From the NCBI RefSeq assembly GCF_964340395.1, contig NC_135568.1, forward strand, positions 7,667,280 to 7,731,279: DNA of 64,000 nucleotides, given 5' to 3'. Below the pieces are notes generated by a model that worked only from the letters and a program-made list of their open reading frames with translations, was not told the origin of the DNA and made no database searches. The DNA is from Glandiceps talaboti. Taxonomy: Eukaryota > Hemichordata > Enteropneusta > Spengelidae. Made by a program: the position numbers and the translations under genes. Shown here piece by piece: positions 1-55,560 of this stretch (its first letter is position 1; the number at the start of each line of letters is the position of its first letter).

Positions 1-660
1 AACTTTGTAATGTGTTGGTGTATCACGTGTGTAACTTTGTAATGTGTTGGTGTGGCACGTGTGTAACTTTGTAATGTGTTGGTGTATCACGTGTGTAACT
101 TTGTAATGTGTTGGTGTATCACGTGTGTAACTTTGTAATGTGTTGGTGTATCACGTGTGTAACTTTGTAATGTGTTGGTGTGGCACGTGTGTAATTTTGT
201 AATGTGTTGGTGTGTCACGTGTTTAACTTTGTGATGTGTTGGGATGTCACGTGTGTAACTTTGTGATGTGTTGGTGTATCACGTGTGTAACTTTGTGATG
301 TGTTGGTGTATCACGTGTGTAACTTTGTAATGTGTTGGTGTATCATGTGTGTAACTTTGTGATGTGTTGGTGTATCACGTGTGTAACTTTGTGATGTGTT
401 GGTGTATCACGTGTGTAACTTTGTGATGTGTTGGTGTATCACGTGTATATATAACTTTGTAATGTGTTGGTGTGGCACGTGTGTATATAACTTTGTAATG
501 TGTTGGTGTATCACGTGTGTAACTTTGTAATGTGTTGAAGTGTCACGTGTATATATAACTTTGTAATGTGTTGGTGTGTCACGTGTGTAACTTTGTAATG
601 TGTTGGTGTATCACGTGTGTAACTTTTGTAATGTACGTGTTGGTGTGTCACGTGTGTATA
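1..660. repeat. 32-bp minisatellite
   Basis: About 20 head-to-tail copies of a 32-base unit (core aactttgtaatgtgttggtg followed by a tatcacgtgtgt-like end). Some copies carry short tata insertions or single-base changes. It probably lies in an intron of the adhesion GPCR gene, because the next exon starts at 893. Open frames across it are repeat translations. Confidence 0.95.
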
Positions 661-892
661 TATTTGTCATGTGTGATGATCGACAACCATGAATATAAAT
701 TACTAGCTACTGTAACAATGTTTCAAGTACACTTGCTATTCCAAATCGACGTGTATGTATACCAAGTACCCATCATACACACAAGCATACACAGTTTGTC
801 AGATTTTCTTTTTCATTTGAAAGTTAGTGTATGTGTATTGATTGCAGTGACATTGATTCTGCATTAATGGAACTTCATTTTTCTCGAAACAG

Positions 893-33991
<33,099 letters not shown>

Positions 33992-34799
33992 TTAAATTAC
34001 TCTATATTTGATTCAAGACCAACCTTCAAGACATCATTAATTTTTTTTTGTGAAATATAAATTTTGGTAACGGTATTGTAGTCAAGAAAAATCTTGACAA
34101 GATGTCTAAAGTTTGATAAGTGTTGACAATGCACTGCAACAAGACGAGTTATCGGTAATTTAGATAATTTTCCATCAGAATTGTTATATATTTGATTAAA
34201 GGCCAACCCTTTTAATTTTTTGTGTGACTAAATTTTAGCAACAGTATTTAGTATAGCTGAAGTGTCTTGACAAGATGTCTAAAATTTTATAACTATACAT
34301 AGAATTACATTGCTTACAATGAGAGCTGCTTTTGAAGAAGACTTTTGTATCTGAATTGCTGCATATTTGGTCGAAGACCAAATTTTTCAAAGACATATTT
34401 GGTTTGTTGGCAACAGTAGTATATAGTTAAGCACAGCTGAAATGTGATGATAAGACGATTAACCTTTTTATATGTGTACATTACACTACACTGCAATGAG
34501 CCAGTTTTGATGATTTCAATTTCTGTTATAATTCTATGTATTTAATTCAAAACCAATATCTTTTGTGGATATTTTTGGGTGAAACATACATACATTTTAA
34601 CAACAGTGTTTAGAAATAGATTTGTCAAGTACAACTGAAATGTCTTAACAAGATTAACTTTTTATAAATGTTGACATTACACTGCACTACATATCGAATT
34701 AGTAACTTATCAGTGTGTCAAGGTTAACAAGAATGTCAAGTTGACCAACACAAGGGTTCATGTCTGTCCTAATAACCAATTTTGACAGCTTCCCAAAAT

Positions 34800-34980
34800 T
34801 GCACTTTTACATTATATTACATAACATTATGTTAAATTATATTACATTACAATACATTACATTACGTTATATTACATTACATGACATGACATTGCATTAC
34901 ATTATATTATATTACATTACATTACAGTATGTTACATTGCGTTACATTACATTATATTACATTACATTACATTCCATAAG
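34800..34980. repeat. (TTACA)-type pentanucleotide tract
   Basis: Degenerate attac/atat repeats. An open frame through it is low complexity. Confidence 0.9.
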
Positions 34981-35369
34981 TGATACCAATTTGATTATGT
35001 AATGTATCTGCATTATGTATTTTAATATGTAAATATTTAAAAAGTAGCACCAGAATTTTGAATATATTGTGCCATACCTCTCTGTATTATTTGATCTGTT
35101 ATGCTTACCACTGCTTGAGAGCACCTTGACAAGGCGTACCGTAGAGACTACTCAGATCATTTAATGTATTTATACCGTGCACGAGACAGGTTGAACAAAA
35201 AATATGTACTCTGGTCATTCTATGTCACAACAACGTGCTTGTATGTCACAACAACACGTGTCTACATCACTGCATGGTTCTGCTGTTTTCGAAATATGCG
35301 TCGAAATGTTCAAAATTGCTATTACTTGTTATTTCTTTGATATTACTGGCGATGGTATAATTTTGTTAT

Positions 35370-35495
35370 TCTCCAATATTTTTCTTCATTCAGCCAGAAA
35401 ATACTTGTGACCTAAGAGTTTTCACTACTAGTGACAAAGACCCCTTAGGTCACTCGTATTTTCCTTGGCTGAATGAAGAAAATAATTGGGGAATA
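35370..35495. mobile_element. Fold-back family F1, copy 3
   Basis: ccaatatttttcttcattcag, trimmed here as atatttttcttcattcag, with the inner arms gacctaagagtt and ccccttaggtcactcg. It lies in the spacer between the two convergent genes. The rest of 34981-36226 is AT-rich with nothing else recognised. Confidence 0.8.
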
Positions 35496-36226
35496 ACATC
35501 AAGATATTATATAGTCTTCTGGTGATGTTACTCTCTATTTGTAAAGACATAATCTTCAAATGTTACTCATTTCAAAATTTTAGAAAATGGAGGTTCCCTT
35601 GGGGGACCACTAGTATCTGGGAAAAATATATCAAATAGGTTGAACGCATTTTTCTTTAAAAAATTTGAAATGAGTAACAAATTCAGGACGTTTAAAAATT
35701 ATTGGACAAAAATGTATCAAAAAAGGGACTGGTATGAGCTGTCTTAACTACATTTAAGATATTTATACATATCATATGTGCATAACATAAATGTTGACTT
35801 GAATATTCTTCGATATTGTAATGTTTTTAATACTTTATTGTCAATATATAAGTACATCATCATGCTATATTGAAGAAATGCAAAGTTTAGGTATTATATA
35901 AACTTCATGTAAATTTTAGAGTATAGTTTTGTAGGTTTTATGACAATACACGTACAAATGTTGATATCAGTTTTACCTCGTTATTTATTGACTTAATATT
36001 CAAAAACTAGCACTAATCGTTGCTTTTGTAGTTTTGTAGGAAAATTAAAGATCGTCAATTTCCATGAAAACAAGATGGCAAATTTCTTTTTTTTTATTTC
36101 AAAAGGTCGACCAAGGGAATTATTTTTATGGCTTAGTTTGGACAAACATTAAGAGCTTGAATTCGAATTTGAACTTTCTGGGAAAGTGTTCCACCCCGAG
36201 CGCATATACTACTTAACATATTGCAG

Positions 36227-46396
<10,170 letters not shown>

Positions 46397-46469
46397 CTTC
46401 ATAGTTTAAAACCTAGCACAACCATGTCCAGCTAGACGGTACTGAAATAATAAAATGGAAGAAATATTG

Positions 46470-46740
46470 TAGTATATACGTCAAGCAAAGCAAAACAAGT
46501 AAATGTGTGATGTATGTTCATCAATTCAACCATTTACAAGAACGGTGCATGTGTGGTGTATGTTCATCAACTCTAAACACAGTATGTGTGGTGTATGTCC
46601 ATCAACCCTAGACACAGTGTGTAGTGTATGCCCATCAACTCTAGAAAAAGTACGAGTGCTAGTGTGGTAAATGTAATTGTCCATCAAATCTAAACTCAGT
46701 ACTTGTATGGTGTATGTCCATCAACTCTAGCCATAAGACC
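46470..46740. repeat. Degenerate tandem repeat upstream of the lectin receptor start
   Basis: About five units with tgtggtgtatgtccatcaac and ctagacacagt, spaced about 50-60 bases, in the presumed 5' UTR intron. Confidence 0.8.
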
Positions 46741-46972
46741 ACGTCTACATTGTCTACATTATACAAGCTTAGAAAAATAATCGGCAAAGATTACAGGAAT
46801 GGGGTGTCTAGCATTCCCACACAGACAACTAGTTAGTTGTCTGTGATTAACTAGTTGTCTGTAATTCTCATTACATATAAATTTTAGTAGGTTTGAACAA
46901 CGTCGTAACATTGAGTTAGTTCACACCGAGAAACATACCTATCAGTACCTACCTTGTTTCAACACGGACTGA

Positions 46973-47050
46973 AGTTGTCATCGCAAAGAAAGTCCAAATA
47001 AAAATCACACGCGCATAAAAGAGACATCTGTGTTTACAAAGGACCACACC
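46973..47050 (-). other. Possible non-coding first exon of the lectin receptor
   Basis: A good minus-strand donor (caag|gtaggtac) at about 46973 pairs with the acceptor near 46443 just before the ATG exon. The start of transcription is not defined. Inference from splice signals only. Confidence 0.35.
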
Positions 47051-48656
47051 AAAACGCCTCTAGGTGAAATGGATAGTATTGATGCACAAACCAGGAGGCC
47101 GGAGGGTCTCATGTGACACCCTTGTGACCGTTTCGCGATAGAGCATACGCTGATGCTTTAGGTGAAGTACCTCATGCTTTTATCCGTTTAATCACATACT
47201 ACCTTCACAAAACCTGAAACAAAATGTCTAGACAAAGATCATACTTACAGTCACTGTGTTACCTTTTATCTGGCTTACTAATCTGCTGCATTTCATAATC
47301 TGGGTCAACAAAAATCTTCGTAACATTACACATTTCATTCTGTATCCGTTCCAGTTCTAATTTCCTTTCAAGATGGCTCTCTCTAAAACAAAATCACGTC
47401 GATCAAATAGTCGGAAGACAGACAGCGATCTTGATTCAAAGATTTCGTCCTCAGTTCAAGAAGCTCTGAATTAAGCGAAACTTCACATTACTCGGCGAGT
47501 TAGACCGTTTAATAACAAGTCGGTTCGACCCGTTCAAGAGCGAAGTTAACGCCAACCAGGAACATCAAAACGAAGTTCATCTCTCCGCGATCAACAAACT
47601 CAAACATGAGGAGCGACCGACTTTCAAAAATCGAGTTGAGTGCAAGTTTGTATGTTGTAGTATAGACAAATGCTTATAAATTTTGTATTCATGGTTTTAA
47701 TTCACAGAGAAAGAAAATACTACATGAAACATACAAGCCAAAGTAATATAATTTTCCATATCACATATATTATTAAAAAAAACATAATTTAAATGACTAA
47801 AATAAATGCAGTCTATCATAGCAAATTATTAAATAACCCTTCCATATCTTCCATACAATGTACAAATTCTACCATGGAAGTTTGTCCATGGTGTTAATAG
47901 ACAATAAGTTATATAAGGTACGTCGTGAAAGGGCGCCCTCATCTACCATTCAAGGGAAATGCCTACTCTCACTCCAACTCCCACGGCAAATACGAAAGGA
48001 GTACACACTACATAAAATATCCATCAACAATATATATCTTAAACAATAAGTATAAGAGGAAAACTCTGGAAAACGTAAATTTCTTATTACGTTTAAGTAT
48101 TCTGTACTAAGGAATAACCACACTACCGCATACAAGGAGAATTCCTTGTCTGTGATAGTAGTAAAATAAGGAATGGTCAAATAAGTTGCATAGGTACGCC
48201 ATCGAGACATACTTATAATGAGCTTACATTTGAAATCGATAGTTCTATTCACGACACGTGAAAGGCTCCATGTATTCGGATCAAATTATGCCCCCATGTG
48301 TTTATTTGAAAGGACCGCTAGCGCTGTAGAAATCGATCGCCGATCAATCTACTCTTCAAGGGGGTTTCGGTGTAGGGTTTTCTGCATTAACGTTCATTTA
48401 CCATCCAGAGGCAGGTTTTGTTATAAGAAATTAATCTCTATTTGGAACGGTTAGTTTTACTCCTTTTTCAGCAAGTCAGAAGTGTTTTCATGTAACCTGA
48501 GATACCAAAGTCAGACTGAGATAAAGAACATAGTAGGTTAGACGGACGGACGAACTATCGATTATGCATAAGAGTAACAAGTTAGTTAGAAGGCGTCTTG
48601 TTTACTAACTATTGATAGCATTTTGCGAGCCTTTCTTTCGACACAACGCATGCAAG
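47050..48656. promoter_or_regulatory. Spacer between divergent genes, presumed bidirectional promoter region
   Basis: The lectin receptor reads left and the LRR-caspase reads right from this segment. No TATA box or CpG-rich stretch was securely recognised. Call based on gene orientation. Confidence 0.3.
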
Positions 48657-49566
48657 ATGTCCGGGCTCGACGACCAGCTAAATTCCCTCAACATTGAACC
48701 TTATCGGGGGAATGCTTACGACCTTCGCTTAGATCTAAATTACCGTAACCTGGGTAGCATCCCGGCTCAAGTCTTTAGTTTAACTGAGCTGCAATGGTTA
48801 AACCTGAATGTCAACAGACTGAAAACACTTCCTGACGACATCAACAAGCTAACGCGGTTGAAATGGGTATTTTTAGAGAATAACCGTTTTGAGGAATTTC
48901 CCTCTATCATCGGAGAGTTGAAAGACTTGGTAAAGCTGAGTCTCTCTGGGAATATGATTACAAAACTTCCAAGTGTTCTTGGGCATCTACAAAAACTCAA
49001 TTTTCTTGATCTATCGGATAATAAGTTGACAGAATTCCCACCATCGTTGTGCATGGGTGAAATGCAAGGAATGGAAAAGCTTTTCCTAGGAAACAACCAG
49101 ATCAAGAATATTCCCGAAGGGATCGAGATATTGTGTAACTTAAAAGTACTATGGATGAATGGGAATAAACTAGAATGGATCCCAAATAGTCTAAGTAATC
49201 TACATACACTGGAGGAACTTCGCTTAGACGGAAACTGCATAAGGATTTTGCCTGCTTACTTGGGTAACAGTCTAACGAACTTAAAGAAGTTCAACATAGA
49301 TCGCAACCCGCTAATAAAGCCATACAAAGAGGCTCTGAGCTCGAAAAAGGCGCTTAAAGAATTGAAGTCTCTAGAAAAGACAATGAATTCAGATCAGACA
49401 AAGAAGGGAAGAATGCGTCTACGTAAAAGTACGTCCGGTAATGACATTCCGTGCTATGTGATGGATAACCATCCATGTGGTGCCGCCTTTGTTATCTATA
49501 ATTATAATTATGACGTTGACGCCGATGATGAACAACCTCATCATAATATATTCAGATCAGAGATAC
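48657..49566 (+). CDS. Pseudocaspase exon 1: LRRs and start of p20
   Basis: 303 complete codons plus one base. Ends ...HNIFRSEI at a gtaagt donor. An in-frame TTG at 48612 is not used as a start here; the first in-frame ATG is 48657. Confidence 0.9.
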
Positions 49567-50960
49567 GTAAGTTCTTGTGTTCATTTGACTTCATCGTTCA
49601 TTCTTCCATTGTGGTTCACTATTATGTGCTTTAGTGCTAAAATAATTATGCAAATGCCACATCGATAATGGTAATAACACTGTAGCGTGATCAATTCCAC
49701 AATGTTGACATTCATTCCATGCCATTCTATGCTGTTCTATTCTATTCTAGATCTCTTATGTTGTTCAGTTCAGTTCTGTTCAATTCTATTCTATTCTATT
49801 CTATATTCCTTTCCAAACGTTCTCTCGTTTTCTTTTCTTTTCGCCTTTGTTTTCTTCGGACCTCATTACCTCAGTTATACCATGGACCAATTGAGAGTGT
49901 TCGACACAACATAGACTCGAGCCTCAACACAGACATGTGTTCACAATAAAATGATTTCTGGTATATGTGAATGCAAAACATAGATATAACAAAAGAGAAA
50001 AAAAAGTAGCAATAGCGAAATCTACTCTTATATACTAAATGTTGTTTGTTTGTTTGTTTGTTTGTTCGTTTGTTAGGTTTAGACATTTATTTGTATATAC
50101 AGTTTGAGTCATTGTTAAGTAGTCTTTTGCGTTTTGTCCAATAAGCAAACACATTTTGCATAATCTCTCATGTTTTGTATATCGCTCATGTTTAGCATTA
50201 GTAAGGGTGTTATTCTCCATCATTTAATTATGGACAAGTAAGACACTTGTCTGTGAATTAATTGAAGTCTTCAATTCTGTTCATTAAGTATATTTTGCTT
50301 GTATTTGTTGTAGGCAATATCCGAAGTATATTGACAGGTTTGGGATTCACAGTACGAGTGATGCAAAATCTAACATCCCTTGATATTATCGGAGCACTAA
50401 GGTATCTTAGCATGGAAGACCATTCTTTCCACGATTGTCTTCTGGTATGTATTCTCTCTCAAGGAACATATGGCCGTGTTATGGGAGTAGATCACATCGG
50501 TGTCAGTTTCCGGAATCTAACGGAAATCTTCTCAGAGAGTAATTCTCCAAGTCTAGCTGGAAAACCAAAGATTTTCCTCTTTCAAACGCATCCCATTCAA
50601 CGACCCCGTGCCCGTAATATGTTGAAATCCCCTTCAATGGAGGATGACCTGGTGACGATTATGTCAACCTCTGACGTAGTTCCGGACGAGGCTGATTTCC
50701 TGTTGGGATGTACCAATCTAGGCCTTCGAGAAATGAAGACGAAAAGGCGCCATAGCATTAGCTATTTTCAGAGTTTTACAGAGACACTGGAAGAGCTTAA
50801 TGATAAATTCCATATTCTAGATATCCTGTCGGCGGCTCATCGAACAGTTGAACATGCTGCTTCCGAGGATGACAGAGCAAGGGGACTTGCAGTAACCCCA
50901 GTCTTGCAGTCAACTCTGCGATATAACCTGTACTTTACAGAAGCAGACGATATCTATTGA
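48657..50960 (+). CDS. LRR-caspase fusion with both catalytic residues lost (pseudocaspase)
   Basis: Two exons joined in phase 1 give 518 residues. The start ATG at 48657 has A at -3. Residues about 21-225 hold nine 23-residue leucine-rich repeats of the RSU1/SHOC2 type (LxxLxLxxNxLxxLP). A basic linker follows (226-265). Residues about 266-515 are a caspase fold: CGAAFVIYN (p20 start), LGFTVRVMQNLT, HDCLLVCILSQG, SLAGKPKIFLFQTHPI, then p10 with DEADFLLGC and STLRYNLYF. Active caspases have His in the C-ILSHG motif and Cys in QACRG; here these are Gln353 and His396, and the S1-pocket arginine motif is not recognisable. No protease activity is expected. It may act as a scaffold or dominant regulator like other pseudocaspases, with LRRs as sensor; that is inference. 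Divergent to the lectin receptor. Confidence 0.88.
49735..49805. repeat. (TTCTA)n tract
   Basis: Short pentanucleotide array within the only intron of the pseudocaspase gene. Confidence 0.8.
50314..50960 (+). CDS. Pseudocaspase exon 2: p20 remainder and p10
   Basis: Acceptor gttgtag at 50313, phase 1, then NIRSILTGLGFTVRVMQNLT; stop TGA at 50958-50960. The linker between p20 and p10 (about residues 399-425) has no clear caspase cleavage Asp-X site beyond MSTSDVVPDE. Confidence 0.9.
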
Positions 50961-51345
50961 AAATAACAAAATGTACTTTACAAAACCAACCGACACCGAT
51001 TGAAATAATTAAACCCAAATAACAATTTGTACTTCACAGAAGCAAATGACATATGTTAAGATAAAAGCAGACGACGTTCACTGAAATTACAACAACGAAG
51101 TAGACATACTGCAGTATAGACTCTGAGATACGTCGTGACGTTCCACCCTCACCGGCCTCCTCTAGGGGTTGGCTGATGTGTGAAGGCGCCCCATCACGGC
51201 GTGCCTAACTAACTAACTGAAGTCATAATTCGTACTTTACAGAAACAGGTGACATTTATTTGAAATAATAACTTGTATTTGATAGAAGCTGATGACGTGA
51301 TATGTTGAAATGATTTGTACATTACAAAGGTAGACATCCACTGAT
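50925..51345 (+). repeat. Tandem copies of the pseudocaspase C-terminal codons in the 3' flank
   Basis: The last codons (ctgtactttacagaagcaga, then cgatatctattgaaaataa) recur degenerately at about 50972, 51028, 51227, 51273 and 51316 (for example tttgtacttcacagaagcaa). Units are about 45-60 bases. Confidence 0.8.
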
Positions 51346-52335
51346 CTTTACGTTATACGACTCATAAAGTGTACGTTGTAATGTGTACTTCTATAACAGC
51401 TCAGTCTTGTGTTGGTTTTATGAGCTAATACTGAACAAACTGTGAAACCATAAACTATAAGGTAAAGGGAGGGTACGACACATGGAAATAATACAGCCCT
51501 AAGTTACCAAACTTCCGTTCACCGAAGGAGACTATATTGAAATAACCTGGCCTAAGTTACATGAATGGATCATCATCCCTTGCCAATGGGTAGAATTCTA
51601 CGCCAGCGAGCCAAATGCAGACTTCAATTTCTATCATTTTTGTAGCAAACTGTAGTCCAGTTCACCGTTCAGTGTATCCACAGTGTAGCCAAAATGAAAG
51701 TGTGTAAATATGTGTACATGTAAACGTGATATATTTTGATGATTTTGAATGACTGAATAGCTTTGTCATAGCTTTTTGTTTGTTTAGGATCCTGAGATGG
51801 AATAGTTGACTTTTACCTATAACAAAAATGCCTGATCATTTCTTCATGTTATTTTAGAACGCGTTTGGTTACCATGCTTACTAAGCCATGCTGTTATACT
51901 ATAAAGCATTGTATTGATTTGAAATAAATAACAAGCAATACAGTTTGGTGTACATGTATTGTTGAAAACCAATAGTTTTGTAAACAGTAGTCATGAACTT
52001 GGAAAATTTATGTTTTGGGGAAAAGCTACATACACACGTTAGCTTACATTTTACCGTTCCCCATTTTCCTGCGAGAGGTCTTTTTTTTCTGGTATTAAAT
52101 AATGGTAGGCCAGATGATAACAAAGTGTTCTCTACACTGAGCTGGTTGACATAGGCCACAGACAAGGAATAAATTCCTTCTTTGTCTGTGCATAGGCTTA
52201 CCGTAATCTAAATGAGTTATTTGCATAATTAATTATATTTTACAAATGAAGTGATAACCTTGGTATGATAGCCTAGCAACTATTGCGTGGGTTGCGGGCT
52301 GCTGTGGGCCACTGCGATGATTGGGGATCGGAGCT
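51346..52335. other. Spacer without recognised genes
   Basis: AT-rich 3' flank of the pseudocaspase. A possible polyadenylation signal lies near 51923 (aataaa in gaaataaataac). No other features seen. Confidence 0.4.
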
Positions 52336-52339
52336 TGCG

Positions 52340-52650
52340 CGAAATACATTTAATACATTTTTTACATTCTACGGTTGCACGATATACATTTAATACATTT
52401 GTTTACATTCTATGGTTGCGCGAGATAAATGTAATACATTTTTTTCCATTCTATGGTTGCGCGAGATAAATTTAATACATTTGTTTACATTCTATGGTTG
52501 CGCGAGATAAATGTAATACATTTTTTTACATTCTATGGTTGCGCGAGATAAATTTAATACATTTGTTTACATTCTATGGTTGCACGAGATACATTTAATA
52601 CATTTGTTTACATTCTATGGTTGCGCGAGATAAATTTAATACAATAGCCC
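52340..52650. repeat. ~41-bp minisatellite
   Basis: About seven units of the type tctatggttgcgcgagataa then atttaatacatttgtttaca. Continuous head-to-tail without unique spacers, so not a CRISPR array. Confidence 0.95.
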
Positions 52651-52659
52651 CCTTTACAT

Positions 52660-52735
52660 GACCTCACTTACCCTACTTGACCTCACTTACCTTGACTTGA
52701 CTTGACTTGACTTGACTTGACTTGATGTGACTTAC
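52660..52735. repeat. (ACTTG)n tract
   Basis: Short run of acttg/acctc units, apparently a decayed pentanucleotide repeat. Confidence 0.85.
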
Positions 52736-53695
52736 CTTTAGTTGACTTTCTTACTTGACTATCATAACTTGATTGTCGACTTGACCTGACAATTTAGAGG
52801 GTGGGCAAGGGGTATTTTTGTATTTCGTAATCGGGCCATTTGCATATTTTTTAATCAGATGGTACGTCAATATAGCACAACAAGTTTCAAATCAAAGTTT
52901 TATTTCAATGGCGGAAAGGGGACACCCATACTCGGTTGCTCCGCGTTTCCTTGTTATTGTAGTTCCCACCTAATCGTATTGTTTTACATGCTGCTTTTAG
53001 AATTTCCTATATCTCTAAAAAAAAACAAAAAAACATTCAACTGACAATCATTCAGAACAGTTTGTCAAAACTGTAAGGAGTCACTGGCTGCTCATCTCAC
53101 CATCAATATGTTGTCATGAGTTTTACAAGGAGTGATAGATGCATTAGAATGCCCTTCCAGCAACTTTCTAATTATAATTTTAAAACGTGAACTCAAGTTA
53201 ATTTTATTTGTAATTCGTAAAGTGTGTTTTTTCATCATGTGTAAAAAAAATTATCTTCGTAATTTGTAATTCAACACTTTTTTTCTGTAAATCGTACAGG
53301 GGAACCCCCTTGCCCACCCTCACTATAAAATACTGTAGTTGAAACTCGTGGAGTTGTACAAAGTAGAAATATTGAACATATACAAAATTACATTTTTCAA
53401 GAGCAAACTTATACTATGACTGAAACTTTTGTTTTCTGAGATCTGATCTAAATTTAATTATTAAGTAAATCTGAAATTTCCAGTCAAAACTAAATTCGAT
53501 GGAATTAGTTGTTTTTTAATTTCAATATGTACAACTTTGCCTCTGAGAGCGCAATTTAGTTTCACTGACATATCTTTTTCTGTTAGGGTGTAATTACTAT
53601 TTTGCATGCAAACTCTCTCTTGACATAACAAAATGTCTTTTTATATGGTAAAATACTTTGAATTTATCTTTTTTCAAATAAAGTTTGCTCTTGGA
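52736..53695. other. Spacer without recognised genes
   Basis: AT-rich with no homology that I recognise on either strand. Confidence 0.4.
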
Positions 53696-53697
53696 AA

Positions 53698-53729
53698 TTC
53701 ACACACACACACACACACGCACACACACA

Positions 53730-53761
<32 letters not shown>
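53698..53761. repeat. (CA)n microsatellite
   Basis: About 64 bases of (CA)n with two short interruptions. Confidence 0.97.
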
Positions 53762-53762
<1 letters not shown>

Positions 53763-54304
53763 TGACAATCTATAACATCGACATATTGTAGTTTAACTTG
53801 GAGAAAGTACCGGCTTCACACATAGACAATGCAAATTACAAGTACTACACAATATAATTAGATGCACATAAATTCTGTTTGACTTACGGTTGCTGACCTA
53901 TTCATGTGATGGCGATCAACGGGGTACTGCAAATATTTTCAGTCAAAGTTAAAAGTTAATATTGTCCAAGAGTGCACACAATTCACTCTACACAAAGTCA
54001 TTAACAAGTCTACAACAAGCGTTTTTCAAATACCGATGACCGTACTATACACACCAATTTCCCCTTGTGGGATCAATAAAGTATTTGTTATTAAACCATG
54101 TTGACGTCCTGCAGGCAATGGCCATTTACCATATATGCACACTGTACAGGGATTCCTGGTCAGTCCCCAGGATTGGTACACATTGAAAACGTTTTACTTT
54201 TCAGTTCAATTCCAGTCTGGATAAAATGCCTTACAGTATCCACACTTGGGTCATGCTACAAAACCAGGGCCACCTGTTACAGTGCACTGTGGCTGTAAAT
54301 GTTA

Positions 54305-54724
54305 TCACGTGTGACATGCCCAAATCCTGCCCATCAGTATTAGCTCAAACCACCGTTGTACATATGCTATTTTTTGCTGGAAGGTCACTTGAAAATGAAT
54401 ACTACTGTAGGCCAGGGATAAGACTAAACTACACTTCGACTCTATTACCCTTGCTTGTAGCACGCTGGTTTTGTCTTCACCGCTTGGTCGGTTGTGTATC
54501 CAATCAAGTCGTCGACAATAATGGTCATCCTTGTTCTCGGAGTCATAAAACTCAGTTCCTAAAATTCCATTCCATTCACAGTCTTCAAAATCTATCATTT
54601 CACCGCCGAAATACATGTCAATAAACGTGTTTGGTAACCAGATGACACAACTACAAGTACACACCATATTACTATAGTACACACACATGAACAAGTCTTC
54701 AGATGTCTGACAGACTGTCAACAT
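54305..54724 (-). other. Unassigned open frame, 139 codons
   Basis: Longest open frame of this spacer, with no family that I recognise (for example FGGEMIDFEDCEWNGILGTE). An overlapping plus frame of 132 codons is equally open. Might be decayed mobile-element sequence or chance. Confidence 0.15.
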
Positions 54725-55119
54725 CCGGTTGTGACGTAGCTCGAGTCTAAATATCGCGTTACTTTACGTGATCAAAGCTCAGAGGTAACATTGCGACTTC
54801 GTGCATAAACAACTGGATCCTAATTATGATAAAAAGATTATTGCTAAAGCAAGTAAATGACACCTTTACACAAAAAGGATAAGCCGAGTGTTGCTTCACG
54901 GCACTGTCTGCAAACTGAGGGTTTATATGTGTTACAGGCTTGGCTACAGATAATAACTACGCACACTGACAGTGAATTTGAATCTGATTGGCAGAAACTC
55001 AGAGTGAATATTATTGGAAGAAACGAAAATACAGGTGTATAATGAAATGAAAAGAAAGAAATTCCAGACTGAGGCAGGTACAGACATACAGCAAACATCA
55101 AACAACCAATCATATCCCA

Positions 55120-55560
55120 TATGCATTATCCATGCAAGGTGGCGGTATGTGTGTATGGTGTCTTCGTTGCGCTTTCATCATCTTTCGTCAATTTTAGCTA
55201 TTTTTCTACTCATCGGAATCTAGTACAAACTAGTTCAACATCGCATACATTTCAACCTAAATTTCACACAAAACTGCAAATACAAGCTCAAAGTGGTACT
55301 TCAAAACACAGTCTGTCTTCAAAAAGAGTTTTTCCAAGTTCATCGACATCTGTTTCAGCTATTAATTATTTTCTCCTTTCACTCGTTTGTAGTGGAGACA
55401 TTCACACTAACCCAGGACCTGGTAAGTGTCCCTGCGGTTATTGCTGAAAACCAGTCCGCTCCAATCAGAAAGGAGTATGTTGCGACATCTCATGCCAAAT
55501 GCGCACGCATCACTACACTGAGCCGAGTATTAACATCTTTGTTTACAATGTAACTACTGA
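55120..55560 (+). mobile_element. Decayed 5' end of a non-LTR retrotransposon with 2A-like motif
   Basis: One frame gives FLLSLVCSGDIHTNPGPGKC. The GD-x-x-x-NPGP ending matches 2A ribosome-skipping peptides found at the N-terminus of CR1-like non-LTR retrotransposons in lancelets and sea urchins, though the canonical Glu is His here. It is followed by CPCGYC, then an in-frame TGA, then KPVRSNQKGVCC, which looks like the PHD-type zinc finger of such elements. No reverse transcriptase is seen downstream, so this is a truncated, inactive remnant. Confidence 0.72.

Noticed and set aside
48612-48656. Upstream extension of the LRR-caspase frame by 15 codons
   Set aside because: It starts with TTG, and the first in-frame ATG with a good context is 48657.
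48767-49240. 157-codon minus-strand frame
   Set aside because: Antisense shadow of the LRR exon; no family features.
52340-52650. Regularly spaced repeats resembling a CRISPR array
   Set aside because: Units are contiguous without unique spacers and the genome is eukaryotic; a minisatellite.
54098-54724. Overlapping plus and minus open frames as a gene
   Set aside because: No recognisable domain, no convincing splice context, and both strands equally open; kept only as a low-confidence note.
55014-55223. Short plus frames before the 2A-like segment as a host gene
   Set aside because: No ATG-led frame of substance and no domain; probably part of the decayed element or chance.
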